DNA from: Megascapheus bottae
Taxonomy: Eukaryota > Chordata > Mammalia > Rodentia > Geomyidae
Reading direction: 5' to 3'
DNA: 64,000 bases
Assembly: GCA_024803745.1 (NCBI GenBank)
Contig: JANJXV010000193.1
Coordinates: 1,426,001 to 1,490,000, forward strand
This document shows positions 1 to 10,389 of the stretch, piece after piece. Under the pieces are notes generated by a model. It was not told the DNA's origin. It saw only the letters and a program-made list of their open reading frames with translations, and ran no database searches. The number at the start of each line of letters is the position of its first letter. Position 1 is the first letter of the stretch. Both the position numbers and the translations under genes were made by a program.

Positions 1-1694
1 AATCCAGTTTGATCATAGTGTATATTTTTTTGGATGAGTTGTTGTAGACGGTTGGCCAGTATTTTGTTGAGAAGTTTTGCATCGAGGTTCATCAAAGAAA
101 TGGGTCTATAGATCTCTTTCTTTGATGAATCTCTGTCTGGTTTGGGGATGAGGGATATGCTGGCTTCACAGAATCAGTTTAGTAAAGAACCTTCATTTTC
201 AATTTCGTTGAAGAGCTTGAGGAGTATTGGTGTGAGCTCTGCTTTGAAGACCTTATAGAATTCAGCTGTGAATCCATCTGGCCCTGGGCTCTTTTTAAGT
301 GGAAGTTGTCTAATTTCCATTTCTATTTCAGAGCTTGAAATATGCCTGTTGAGTTGGGTTAGCTCTTCTTGGTTCAGTGTGTGTATGTTAATATTGTCTA
401 GGAATTCATCCATTTCTTCTAGATTCTCAAATTTGTTGGCGTAAAGGTTTGAGAAGTATTCCCTCATGATATTCTGGATCTTGGTAATTTCTGTCGTGAT
501 ATTACCATTTTCATCTGCGATTTTGTTTATTTCGATATGCTCTCTTCTTTTTTTGGTAAGATTTGCTAAGGGCTTGTCAATTTTGTTAATTCTTTCAAGA
601 ACCAACTCCTTGTTTTGTTGATTCTTTCTATAGTTTTTTTTTATTCCAAATCATTTAATTCTGCTTTGATTTTAATAATTTGCTTTCTCCTAATGGGTTT
701 AGGGTTGGTTTGTTGCTCTTTTTCCAGGAGGTTAAGGTGAGACATTAACTAGTTGGTTTGCCATTTTTCCAACTTGCTGTTGTAGGCACTCCACGCTATA
801 AATTTTCCTCTGAGTAATGCCTTTGTTGTGTCCCTAAGGAGTTGATATTTGTGTGCTCCTTATTGTTAAATTTCATAAACAGTTGGATATCTGTTCTGAT
901 CTCTTCGATTACCCATTGTTTTTGATTCAACAATGTGTGGTTCAGTCTCCATGAGTTACAGGGTTTTCTTTGGTGGAGATGTGTGTTCAGCTCCAATTTG
1001 ATGCCTTTATGGTCTGAGAGTGTGCATGGAATAATTTCAGTGTTTCTGAATCTGTCCAGGTTTGCTTTATGGCCTAAGATGTGGTCTATTTTGGAAAATG
1101 TTCCATGTGCTGCTGAAAAAACGTATATTGTGGTGTTACTGGGTGGAATATTCTGCTGATGTCTGTTAGATCTAGTTGGTCTATATAGTTGTTCAGTTCT
1201 AAGGTTTCTCTGTTGAGTTTTTGCCATGTTGATCTGTCCATAGGTGAGAGTGGTGTGTTAAACTCACCAACAATCACTGTGTTTCGATCTATGTATGGTT
1301 TCAGTGTAAGTGAAGTTTGCTTGATGAAGTTTGGAGCTCCGGGATTGGGTGTGTAAATATTTAGGATTGTTATGTCTTCCGGGAGGAAAGATCCTTTAGT
1401 AGTATGTAGTAACCTTCTTTGTCTTTTCTTACTAATTTTAGTTTGAAGTATATTGTATCTGATATGAGGATGGCTACTCTAGCTTGTTTATGGGGGCAGT
1501 TAGCTTGATAGAGTTTATTCCAACCTCTCACTTTCAAAAGATGATTGTTTTTGGGTAAGATGTGTCTCTCGAAGTCAGCAGAACGATGGCTCTTGCTTTT
1601 TGATCCAAGTAGACAACCTATGCCATTTAATTGGAGAATTAAGTCCATTGATATAGAGAGTTAGGTTTGAGAGATATTTATTAGTTCCTATCAT
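1..1694 (-). pseudogene. L1-1 ORF2 pseudogene, endonuclease and RT amino-terminal part
   Basis: ORF2 encodes the L1 endonuclease and reverse transcriptase. The start ATG is at 1692-1694, 46 bases after the ORF1 stop. Readable parts are the endonuclease (about 800-1650) and the start of the RT region (174-605, residues [14 protein letters not shown]). Breaks are an opal and frameshift near 1570-1580, a 1-base deletion near 1393 (after residues YYILLKD), a second 1-base deletion near 1115 (after QYTFF), linker stops between 605 and 796, and an opal at 174. The two 1-base deletions are absent from L1-2. The catalytic aspartate of the GDFNT-type motif reads E (GEFNTPLS). The gene is dead and incomplete. 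Confidence 0.9.
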
Positions 1695-1742
1695 TTTTAA
1701 AAGCTTTTAGTAGGGCCTGTGTCTTGACAGTTCTTGTGGTCC

Positions 1743-2932
1743 TTAGATGGTATGCTGTTTAGGTGCCATTTCTTTCCCTATATTGCATTTATTTTGGTTT
1801 TCTATGTATAGAGCATCTTTGAGAATTCTCTGTAGTGTTGGTTTTGTTTCAACATATTGTTGCAGCTTTTCCCTGGAATGGAATGTTTTTATTTTTCCCT
1901 CAGTTATGAATGAGAGCTTAGCTGGCTACAGTATTCTTGGTTGGTAGTTATTTGATATAAGGGCATGACATATATGCTTCCAGTCACTTCGTGCTTGCAT
2001 GGTCTCTGCTGAGAAATCTGGGGTTATTCTGATTGGTTTGCCTTTGTAGGTTACTGATCCCTTTTCCCTGGCTGCCTTTAGGATCTTTCCTTTCGTTTCT
2101 ATTGATCCAGTTCGGATCACAATGTGGCGGTGGGATGTTCTTTTCTGGTCAGGTCTGTTTGGGGTTCTAAAAGCTTCTCGTATCTGGATGGGCCTGCCCT
2201 TCTGGATATTTGGGAAATTCTCTGAGATGATTCCCTGAAGTATATTTCCAATACCATTGACCTCTTTCTCCACGCCCTCTTCAGTACCAACTAGCCTTAA
2301 ATTAGGCTTCCTAATTGTATCTTGGACCTCCTGAAGCGCTCTCTCATATTTCCTAGATTTGGATTGACTCATTTTCTGTTCTTTATAATACCTAAATTAT
2401 CTTCAGCCACGGAAATTCTCTCCTCTGCAATGTCTAACCTGCTATCAAAGCTATCTACTTTATTTTTCATCTCCCTTGCTTCTAATTGCTCACTTTTGAT
2501 GCCTTGCATCCCTTGTTTTAGATCATGTATGGATTTCTTTATCTCCTTGATTTCCTTTTGAGTGGTTAGCTCAGTAGCTTTATTTTCTTTGGACATTTGA
2601 TGGAGTTTGGTCACGTTTTTATTTGTAGATTCTTTGAATTCACCTATCTTTCTTTGAAAAACCTTTATTATGGCCTCCTTTATGGCTTCTTCTTTTTCAC
2701 TTATCACCTTGTTTTTGCTTTCCTGTTGTTCAGGTATGGCTTCCTCCATTATCTCTTTCTTTATATTTTCACATTTTTCATTAATGATGTTTATCAATTG
2801 CATTTGTGTAGCAATTGGAAGACTCTCCTCTAGGTTTGCCAGTGACTGTTCCATTGTCTGTTTACATTGGGTGGGGGATGTTGTTTCTTGATTTGACATT
2901 TTTCTTTTTCTTGAGTTACTTGTTCTGCCCAT
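1743..2932 (-). pseudogene. L1-1 ORF1 pseudogene (split ORF1p)
   Basis: ORF1p is the L1 RNA-binding trimeric chaperone. The amino-terminal 187 codons (2369-2932) start MGRTSNSRKRKMSNQ and run into a Lys/Glu-rich coiled coil. They stop in the overlap ATGA at 2369-2372, where a 148-codon frame (1926-2372) begins. That frame carries the RRM and carboxy-terminal-domain signatures (RKPNLRLVGTEEG, AAREKGSVTYKGKPIRI). It ends at an amber after QPRIL, and the same frame then continues with recognisable carboxy-terminal residues (PAKLSF and onward) to 1743. Without the breaks the length would be close to the roughly 340-390 residues usual for mammalian ORF1p. Both lesions are shared with all other copies. 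Confidence 0.9.
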
Positions 2933-3602
2933 TTGAAAATGGGAGCAAGATTACTACTAAATACGATTATAGTTTTTCAGATATAACCAACCTAGACCTC
3001 TGTCGCTGGCAGACACTAGATGTTCACAAGTTTTGATTGGTATTATCACTCTTTCTTTTTGTGCACTTACAGACCAGCCTAATACAACCACCGATAAGCG
3101 ATTTATACCCAAGCCAATAAGCCTCTAAATCCAATCTCTATTGTCTTTAAGTCCCTCTGAGCCTAGAGAATAATTAACCACCTACATATACAGTATTGCT
3201 CAACAGGCATCAAGTGTAGATCCGTGCAGTATAAGGGTTGAAAGATGAGCAGAGGTCCAGAGATAGAAAAAAAGAATGAGAGAGGTCAGGGGAGGTGCAA
3301 GAGGATTAACGTAGGAGTGTAAGAATATTGTAGTAATGAAGAAAAGTTATAGCATGAGGATAACTGACATAAGTTGGTAAGTAGGTAGCATATTTGAGTA
3401 CAAAGTTTGGAAAGTATTAGAATAAAACTTATGTGTTGCTGCACGACTAGCTCTTAGCCCAACCAGTGGCCTCACAGTGGACCATGGGATGGATCTGTTT
3501 TTCTTGTCTACGTTGAGGGAAAGGGGTATTTCACAAGATGCAGAAGCGAAGATTTCAGAAGCAAATGCTGTGAGTGAATTAGCTCGTAAAAAGCATTTTT
3601 AT

Positions 3603-3806
3603 TTTCTTTTATCTTTCTGCCAGTCTTGGGGCTTGAATTCAGGGCCTGAGCACTGTCCTCGGGTTTTCTCAAGTCTAGCCCTCTGCCACTTGAGCCACAG
3701 TGCCACATCTAGATTTTCTATCTATGTGGTACTGAGCAATCAAACCCAGATCTTCATGGATGCTAGGCAAGCACTCTACCACTATGCCAAACTCTCAACC
3801 CTGGCA
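3603..3806 (-). mobile_element. ID-dimer SINE in F1
   Basis: In reverse complement this shows two ID (tRNA-Ala-derived) modules, including the box around gtggtagagtgcttgcctag and the matching right arm. The same SINE is in every F copy (for example 11061-11266, 18500-18704, 54270-54477) and, reverse-complemented, at 35055-35250. It therefore predates the amplification. Confidence 0.8.
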
Positions 3807-3820
3807 TAGTAATTATAAAG

Positions 3821-3850
3821 TCATCATCATCATCATCATCATCATCATAT
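3821..3850. repeat. (CAT)n microsatellite in F1
   Basis: A pure TCA/CAT run. Homologues differ in length and purity: 11278-11309 and 18716-18747 carry a CTT interruption (the latter also a CGT), 54489-54511 and 61911-61931 are shorter and pure, and 35018-35033 is a short GAT version in the inverted copy. It is a useful marker of unit history. Confidence 0.9.
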
Positions 3851-4051
3851 CCAAATATCCTTTCTCCTACAAAGAATGAACACTTAACTGTGTCTAATGC
3901 TTTTTTTTAATTTCACTAATTCTTCTGTGTTTTTCCCTCTTGCATTTTTTACACATGACAGCAAAGCTAATCATCAGGAAAAAATTGATTAGGATACAGA
4001 AACCTAATAATATCCTAGTAGATTGACGTCAAAAATGTGTGCAAGATGCCC

Positions 4052-4240
4052 TGTGTGTTTGACCTAGTTGGAGAGTCCTTGGCAACCAAGCAGTAAGCCT
4101 CAGGTTTGATTCCTCATTACCACATACATAGAAAACGCTGCAAGTGGTGCTGTGGCTCGGTGGGACAGCTAAAGCCTAAAGAAAGCCCAAGAACAATGTT
4201 CACACTCTGAGGTCAAGTCCCAAGACTAGCAAAAACAAAA
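4052..4240 (+). mobile_element. ID-dimer SINE in F1, inverted relative to the first
   Basis: Plus-strand ID-derived modules ending in an A-rich tail (about 4224-4240), recognisable from gtggtgctgtggctcggtgg and the following right arm. It lies about 245 bases from the minus-strand SINE at 3603-3806, so F carries an inverted SINE pair. It is present in all F copies and, inverted, at about 34620-34800. Confidence 0.7.
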
Positions 4241-4870
4241 AAAATTAGACAAGGGGAAAATGCAGGCAGAGAAGGCACTGTGAAGCAAATGTTTTGTAAA
4301 GGATGAGTGCAATATTGACCCTTAAGTTTGGATCTTACCTAAGAAAGGCTCCTTGATCCTGAGACCAGACTGGTAGTTGGGCCTAGTGGAAGACATTGGG
4401 ATTGGACAAATAAGGTGTGCTGTATACTACATCCACATGTATATTGTGAGACTGGAGGAGAGATTCAGCCTCCCGTATGTCTTTGGTGAGGTCTTTTGTG
4501 AGCAAGGATCTTTGGTCATTGGGCCCTGAAAGGTGACCCTGCCTCCCTCACAATGGAACAGAATATGGAACCCTGGTAACCAAGCCACTGTAACTAACAA
4601 CCAGCTCAAGCCAGCTCACTTGGCCTGTGGCTCAGGAGGAAGAAAGATGTTGCTGTGCTGTTGCCAAAGGTCAGGAAACTCGAGTCTCAGGCATGGAAGT
4701 TGTGGATGTCTTACTCGAAGATGTACATGCTAGATCATTGCCAAGCCACAAATCCAGTATAACAGAACTTTCTCTAAGAAGAAGGCCAGGAAAATCCAGG
4801 GCAACAAGATGAGGTAAATTTCTAAGAAGAAATGTATTTGACCCCATCATCCTCCTCACACACTACAAAT

Positions 4871-5289
4871 TTCTTTTTTTTTTCATTTTTTTATTGTAAT
4901 TAGTAAAAGGGTTAGATGATATTTGCCAGATAGAAGGTGCATTAATTCACATACATTGATACCCTTTCACATGTCTTGGTACCCATTTCCCTCCAACCCC
5001 ACACCCCCCACTCGTCCTGGTTTTTCCCCCTTCCCTATCAAATTTCAAATATCCAAATACAAATAAATTCAATATATCAGATAACAAAGTGAGATACTAT
5101 ACCAATATGGGATAACCAAGGGACAGCAAGCGAGATGAGAGACAACATAGTACATTAAGGACAACAATCATTCATTATATGGCTTTTGTGTCAATATCCT
5201 GGAGGTCCTTTCAATTAGCTTCACATTATATGGCCTTATATATGGCCTTTTGCTCTATTGCCAATCTCTGCTAGTAGAGCCCAAGGTTT
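4871..5289 (-). other. L1-2 3'UTR with G-rich polypurine tract and A-tail
   Basis: Downstream of the ORF2 stop. On the L1 sense strand a G-rich tract at about 4980-5035 has at least four runs of three or more G separated by loops of 3-5 bases. This fits the G-quadruplex-prone polypurine tract known from mammalian L1 3'UTRs. An AATAAA-like signal sits just before the A-rich tail (minus strand, about 4885-4893). Equivalent 3'UTRs lie at 12332-12749, 19772-20190, 55531-55949 and 62951-63369. Confidence 0.8.
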
Positions 5290-8200
5290 CTACTGATTAT
5301 GACGAATGAGGGAAACCACTGAGCCTAAGTTCCTTTGAGTCTGGCTTACTTCACTTAATATGATTTGTTCTAAGTCTTTCCATTTCCTAACAAATGGGGC
5401 GATGTCATTCTTTCTGACAGCAGCATAGAATTCCATTGTGTACAAATACCACAACTTGTTGATCCACTCATCAACTGAGGGACATCTGGGTTGGTTCCAT
5501 ATCTTTGCTATGGTGAATAGTGCTGCAATGAACATTGTTGTGCTAGTGGGTTTAGTATGCCCTTGTTTCTGGATTGTTGGGTAAATGCCAAGTACTGGAA
5601 TTGCTGGGTCATAGGGGAGTTGTATGTTTAGCGTTTTGAGGCACTGCCGCACTGCTTTCCATAGTGGTTGAACGAGTTTGCACTCCCACCAACAGTGTAG
5701 TAGTGATCCCTCCTGACCACATCCCCTCCAGCATCTGTTGTCATTCGTTTTCCTGATCCTGGCCATTCTAACTGGAGTTAGGTGGAATCTTAGACTTGTT
5801 TTGATTTGCATTTCTTTTATGACCAGAGATGTTGAGCATTTCTTCATGTGTCTATAGGCCATTTTTGTTTCTTCTTCAAAGAAGACTCTCTTTAAGTCTT
5901 TGGCCCATTTTGTAATGGGATGGGTGTTACTTTGGAGGTTAGTTTTGGAGTGATTCAGTTTTTTGAGTTGTTGATATATTTTAGATATGAGGCCTTGTTC
6001 CGTTGTTTGGGTGGTGAACATCTTCTCCCACTCTGTAGGCTTCCTGATTAGTTTACTAGCTATATCCGTTGCCATACAAAAGCTCTGCAGTTTAATGCAG
6101 TCCCACTTATCCAGCCTTCCTCTGATTTGTTGTGATTCTTGGTCCTTATTAAGAAAGTTTCGACCTGTACCAAGGAGGCCTAGTGTATCTCCTAGTCCTT
6201 CCTGTAAACTTTTCAGTGTGTCAGCTTTTACCTCCACGTCTTTGATCCATTTGGAGTTAATTCTAGTGCAAGGTGACAAAGAAGGATCCAACTTTAGTTT
6301 TCTGCAGGTGTTTAACCAGTTCTGCCAGCACAACTTGTTGAAGAGGCTATGTTTCTTCCATTCTATTTTTTTGGCTCCCTGGTCAAAGATTAGGTGGCCA
6401 TAGGTCTGTGGTTTAATATCTGGGTCCGCAGTTCTACTCCATTGGACTTCAGGCCTGTTCTTGTGCCAGTACCAAGCTGTTTTGAGAATTATAGCTCTGT
6501 AATAGAGCCTTAAGTTTGGAATTGAAATTCCTCCAGCGCTGTTCTTTCTGCTAAGAAGTGTTTTTGCTATACGGGGTCTTTTATTATTCCATATGAAATT
6601 TTGAATTGCCTCTTCTATGTCTTTAAAGAATGACATTGGGATGTTGATGGGTATTACATTGAATTTGTAGATAGCCCTTGGCAAGATTGTCATTTTCACA
6701 ATGTTGATTCTTCCAATCCAGGAGCACGGGAGGTTTTTCCTTTTCCTTAGTTCTGCTTTAATTTCCTTTTTTAGGGTTTTAAAGTTTTCATCTAAACGGT
6801 CCTTTACATTCTTAGTTAAGCTAATTGCTAGGTACTTTATTTTCTTTGAGGCTATTGTGAAAGGATTTTCTTTCCTGATTATTGCCTCGTTCCTCTCAGT
6901 GTTGGCGTAAAGTAAGGCAGTTGATTTGTGAGGGTTGATTTTATGGCCTGCTACCCTTCCAAAGCTTTGAATCAGCTCAAGGAGCTTGGGAGTAGAGTCT
7001 ATAGGATTCTTTAAATACAGAATCATGTCATCTGCAAAGAGGGATAGTTTTATTTCCTCTTTCCCTGCTTGGATCCCCTTTATGCTTGCTTCTTGCCATA
7101 TTGCACTGCCTAGGAATTCTAGTACTATGTTAAAAAGGAGTGGAGAGAGTGGGCATCCTTGTCTCCTTCCTGATTTTAGAGGGAATGGCTTTAGATTTTC
7201 ACCATTAAGTATAATACTAGCAGTGGGTTTCTCATACACAGCCCTTATTACATTGAGAAATGTTCCATGGATTCCTAGTTTCTCCACATCTTTTAACATA
7301 AAGGGGTTTTGGATCTTGTCAAATGCCTTTTCCGCATCTATTGAGACAATCATGTGATTTTATCCCTGCTCCTGTTGATGTGTTGAATTATATTAATTGA
7401 TTTGTGTATGTTGAACCAGCTTTGCCTCCCTGTGAAGAATCCAGTTTGATCATAGTGTATATTTTTTTTGATGAGTTGTTGTAGACGGTTGGCCAGTATT
7501 TTGTTGAGAAGTTTTGCATCGATGTTCATCAAAGAAATGGGTCTATAGATCTCTTTCTTTGACGAATCTCTGTCTGGTTTGGGGATGAGGGATATGCTGG
7601 CTTCACAGAATCAGTTTAGTAAAGAACCTTCATTTTCAATTTCATTGAAGAGCTTGAGGAGTATTGGTGTGAGCTCTGCTTTGAAGACCTTATAGAATTC
7701 AGCTGTGAATCCATCTGGCCCTGGGCTCTTTTTAAGTGGAAGTTGTCTAATTTCCATTTCTATTTCAGAGCTTGAAATAGGCCTGTTCAGTTGGGTTAGC
7801 TCTTCTTGGTTCAGTGTGTGTATGTTAATATTGTCTAGGAATTCATCCATTTCTTCTAGATTCTCAAATTTGTTGGCGTAAAGGTTTGAGAAGTATTCCC
7901 TCATGATATTCTGGATCTTGGTAATTTCTGTCGTGATATTACCATTTTCATCTGCGATTTTGTTTATTTCGATATGCTCTCTTCTTTTTTTGGTAAGATT
8001 TGCTAAGGGCTTGTCAATTTTGTTAATTCTTTCAAGAAACAACTCCTTGTTTTGTTGATTCTTTCTATAGTTTTTTTTTATTCCAAATCATTTAATTCTG
8101 CTTTGATTTTAATAATTTGCTTTCTCCTAATGGGTTTAGGGTTGGTTTGTTGCTCTTTTTCCAGGAGGTTAAGGTGAGACATTAACTAGTTGGTTTGCCA

Positions 8201-9151
8201 TTTTTCCAACTTGCTGTTGTAGGCACTCCACGCTATAAATTTTCCTCTGAGTACTGCCTTTGTTGTGTCCCTAAGGAGTTGATATTTGTGTGCTCCTTAT
8301 TGTTAAATTTCATAAACAGTTGGATATCTGTTCTGATCTCTTCGATTACCCATTGTTTTTGATTCAACAATGTGTGGTTCAGTCTCCATGAGTTACAGGG
8401 TTTTCTTTGGTGGAGATGTGTGTTCAGCTCCAATTTGATGCCTTTATGGTCTGAGAGTGTGCATGGAATAATTTCAGTGTTTCTGAATCTGTCCAGGTTT
8501 GCTTTATGGCCTAAGATGTGGTCTATTTTGGAAAATGTTCCATGTGCTGCTGAGAAAAACGTATATTGTGGTGTTACTGGGTGGAATATTCTGCAGATGT
8601 CTGTTAGATCTAGTTGGTCTATATAGTTGTTCAGTTGTAAGGTTTCTCTGTTGAGTTTTTCCCTTGTTGATCTGAGAGAGTTTTTACCTTGTTGATCTGT
8701 TGAGAGTTGTGTGTTAAACTCACCAACAATCACTGTGTTTCGATCTATGTATGGTTTCAGTGTAAGTAAAGTTTGCTTGATGAAGTTTGGAGCTCCGGGA
8801 TTGGGTGTGTAAATATTTAGGATTGTTATGTCTTCCGGGAGGAAAGATCCCTTTAGTAGTATGTAGTAACCTTCTTTGTCTTTTCTTACTAATTTTAGTT
8901 TGAAGTCTATTGTATCTGATATGAGAATGGCAACTCTAGCCAGTTTATGGGGGCAGTTAGCTTGATAGAGTTTATTCCAACCTCTCACTTTCAAAAGATG
9001 ATTGTTTTTGGGTAAGATGTGTCTCTCGAAGTCAGCAGAACGATGGCTCTTGCTTTTTGATCCAACTAGACAACCTATGCCGTTCAATTGGAGAGTTAAG
9101 TCCATTGATATTGAGAGTTAGGATTGAGAGATATTTATTAGTTCCTACCAT
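5290..9151 (-). pseudogene. L1-2 ORF2 pseudogene (endonuclease-RT-Cys-rich)
   Basis: The span is about 1287 codons, close to the roughly 1275-1280 residues of mammalian ORF2p, with the ATG at 9149-9151 (MVGTNKYLS then LTLNINGLNS). Endonuclease: SKIDHILG and SDHKGIKLEL motifs are present, but the GDFNT aspartate reads E. RT: the FADD active site lies in [13 protein letters not shown] and the following template-binding region is open. Carboxy end: CX3CX7HX4C in [20 protein letters not shown]. Disabling changes are an opal at 9032-9034 with a frameshift just after it, a frameshift and two stops in the linker 8042-8233, an opal at 7611-7613, and a frameshift near 7350. It also has a private 18-base net in-frame insertion near 8660-8700. 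Confidence 0.93.
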
Positions 9152-9199
9152 TTTTAAAAGCTTTTAGTAGGGCCTGTGTCTTGACAGTTCTTGTGGTCC

Positions 9200-10389
9200 T
9201 TAGATGGTATGCTGTTTAGGTGCCATTTCTTTCCCTATATTGCATTTATTTTGGTTTTCTATGTATAGAGCATCTTTGAGAATTCTCTGTAGCGTTGGTT
9301 TTGTTTCGACATATTGTTGCAGCTTTTCCCTGGAATGGAATGTTTTTATTGTTCCCTCAGTTATGAATGAGAGCTTAGCTGGCTACAGTATTCTTGGTTG
9401 GTAGTTATTTGATATAAGGGCATGACATATATGCTTCCAGTCACTTCGTGCTTGCATGGTCTCTGCTGAGAAATCTGGGGTTATTCTGATTGGTTTGCCT
9501 TTGTAGGTTACTGATCCCTTTTCCCTGGCTGCCTTTAGGATCTTTCCTTTTGTTTCTGTTGATCCAGTTCGGATCACAATGTGGCGGTGGGATGTTCTTT
9601 TCTGGTCAGGTCTGTTTGGGGTTCTAAAAGCTTCTCGTATCTGGATGGGCCTGCCCTTCTGGATATTTGGGAAATTCTCTGAGATGATTCCCTGAAGTAT
9701 ATTTCCAATACCATTGACCTCTTTCTCCACGCCCTCCTCAGTACCAACTAGCCTTAAATTAGGCTTCCTAATTGTATCTTGGACCTCCTGAAGCGCTCTC
9801 TCATATTTCCTAGATTTGGATTGACTCATTTTCTGTTCTTTATAATACCTAAATTATCTTCAGCCACGGAAATTCTCTCCTCTGCAATGTCTAACCTGCT
9901 ATCAAAGCTATCAACTTTATTTTTCATCTCCCTTGCTTCTAATTGCTCACTTTTGATGCCTTGCATCCCTTGTTTTAGATCATGTATGGATTTCTTTATC
10001 TCCTTAATTTCCTGTTCAGTGGTTAGCTCAGTAGCTTTATTTTCTTTGGACATTTGATGGAGTTTGGTCACGTTTTTATTTGTGGATTCTTTGAATTCAC
10101 CTATCTTTCTTTGAAAAACCTTTATTATGGCCTCCTTTATGGCTTCTTCTTTTTCACTTATCACCTTGTTTTTGCTTTCCTGTTGTTCAGGTATGGCTTC
10201 CTCCATTATCTCTTTCTTTATATTTTCACATTTTTCATTAATGATGTTTATCAATTGCATTTGTGTAGCAATTGGAAGACTCTCCTCTAGGTTTGCCAGT
10301 GACTGTTCCATTGTCTGTTTACATTGGGTGGGGGATGTTGTTTCTTGATTTGACATTTTTCTTTTTCTTGAGTTACTTGTTCTGCCCAT
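9200..10389 (-). pseudogene. L1-2 ORF1 pseudogene (split ORF1p)
   Basis: Amino-terminal coiled-coil frame 9826-10389 (187 codons) and RRM/CTD frame 9383-9829 (148 codons) overlap by ATGA. An amber at 9383-9385 is followed in frame by a further 60 or so recognisable codons to the TAA at 9200-9202. The coiled coil shows long Lys/Glu/Ile heptads (residues about 45-185). The RRM region has RKPNLRLVG and the CTD has AAREKGSVTYKGKPIRI and SAETMQARSDW. Known family role: RNA binding and chaperoning within the L1 ribonucleoprotein. The split arrangement is the same in all five ORF1 copies in the window, so it is inherited and not a local error. Confidence 0.92.

Larger units (their letters stand above)
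1..3492 (-). mobile_element. L1-1: LINE-1, 5' half (window-truncated)
   Basis: This is the 5' portion of a minus-strand L1 in array A. The rest of ORF2 and the 3' end lie outside the window. The 5'UTR (2933-3492), ORF1 (1743-2932) and the start of ORF2 (1-1694) are present in L1 order. The 5' boundary at about 3492 is inferred from the point where the L1-free F copy at 34.0-35.4 kb stops matching. The copy is nearly identical to the equivalent parts of L1-2 and L1-3, with only scattered substitutions. It shares two private 1-base deletions in the endonuclease with L1-3 but not with L1-2, which lies between them. Confidence 0.93.
3493..4870. repeat. F1: non-L1 segment of the macro-tandem unit
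   Basis: This 1.38-kb segment lies between the 5' end of L1-1 and the A-tail of L1-2. It recurs at 10950-12331, 18388-19771, 54161-55530 and 61582-62950. It also occurs once, inverted, more diverged and without L1s, at 34017-35372. It holds a minus-strand ID-dimer SINE, a CAT microsatellite, a plus-strand ID-dimer SINE, and about 600 bases (4260-4860) of sequence I do not recognise. Short open frames here (for example 4427-4609 and 4627-4812) have no recognisable domain. One frame on the plus strand begins MLLCCCQRSG, which is Cys-rich and might be a worn first exon of a RalGDS-like gene, but that is weak. Confidence 0.9.

Noticed and set aside
935..1159. Plus-strand open frames over the L1s (for example 935-1159, 5987-6403, 9779-10057, 14445-14816)
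   Set aside because: They are antisense shadows of ORF1 or ORF2 and recur only because the L1s recur. They show no domains.
5290..7353. The 687-codon L1-2 frame as a functional reverse transcriptase
   Set aside because: It keeps FADD and the Cys-rich end but is separated by stops and frameshifts from the rest of ORF2 and from the endonuclease, and all copies share those lesions.
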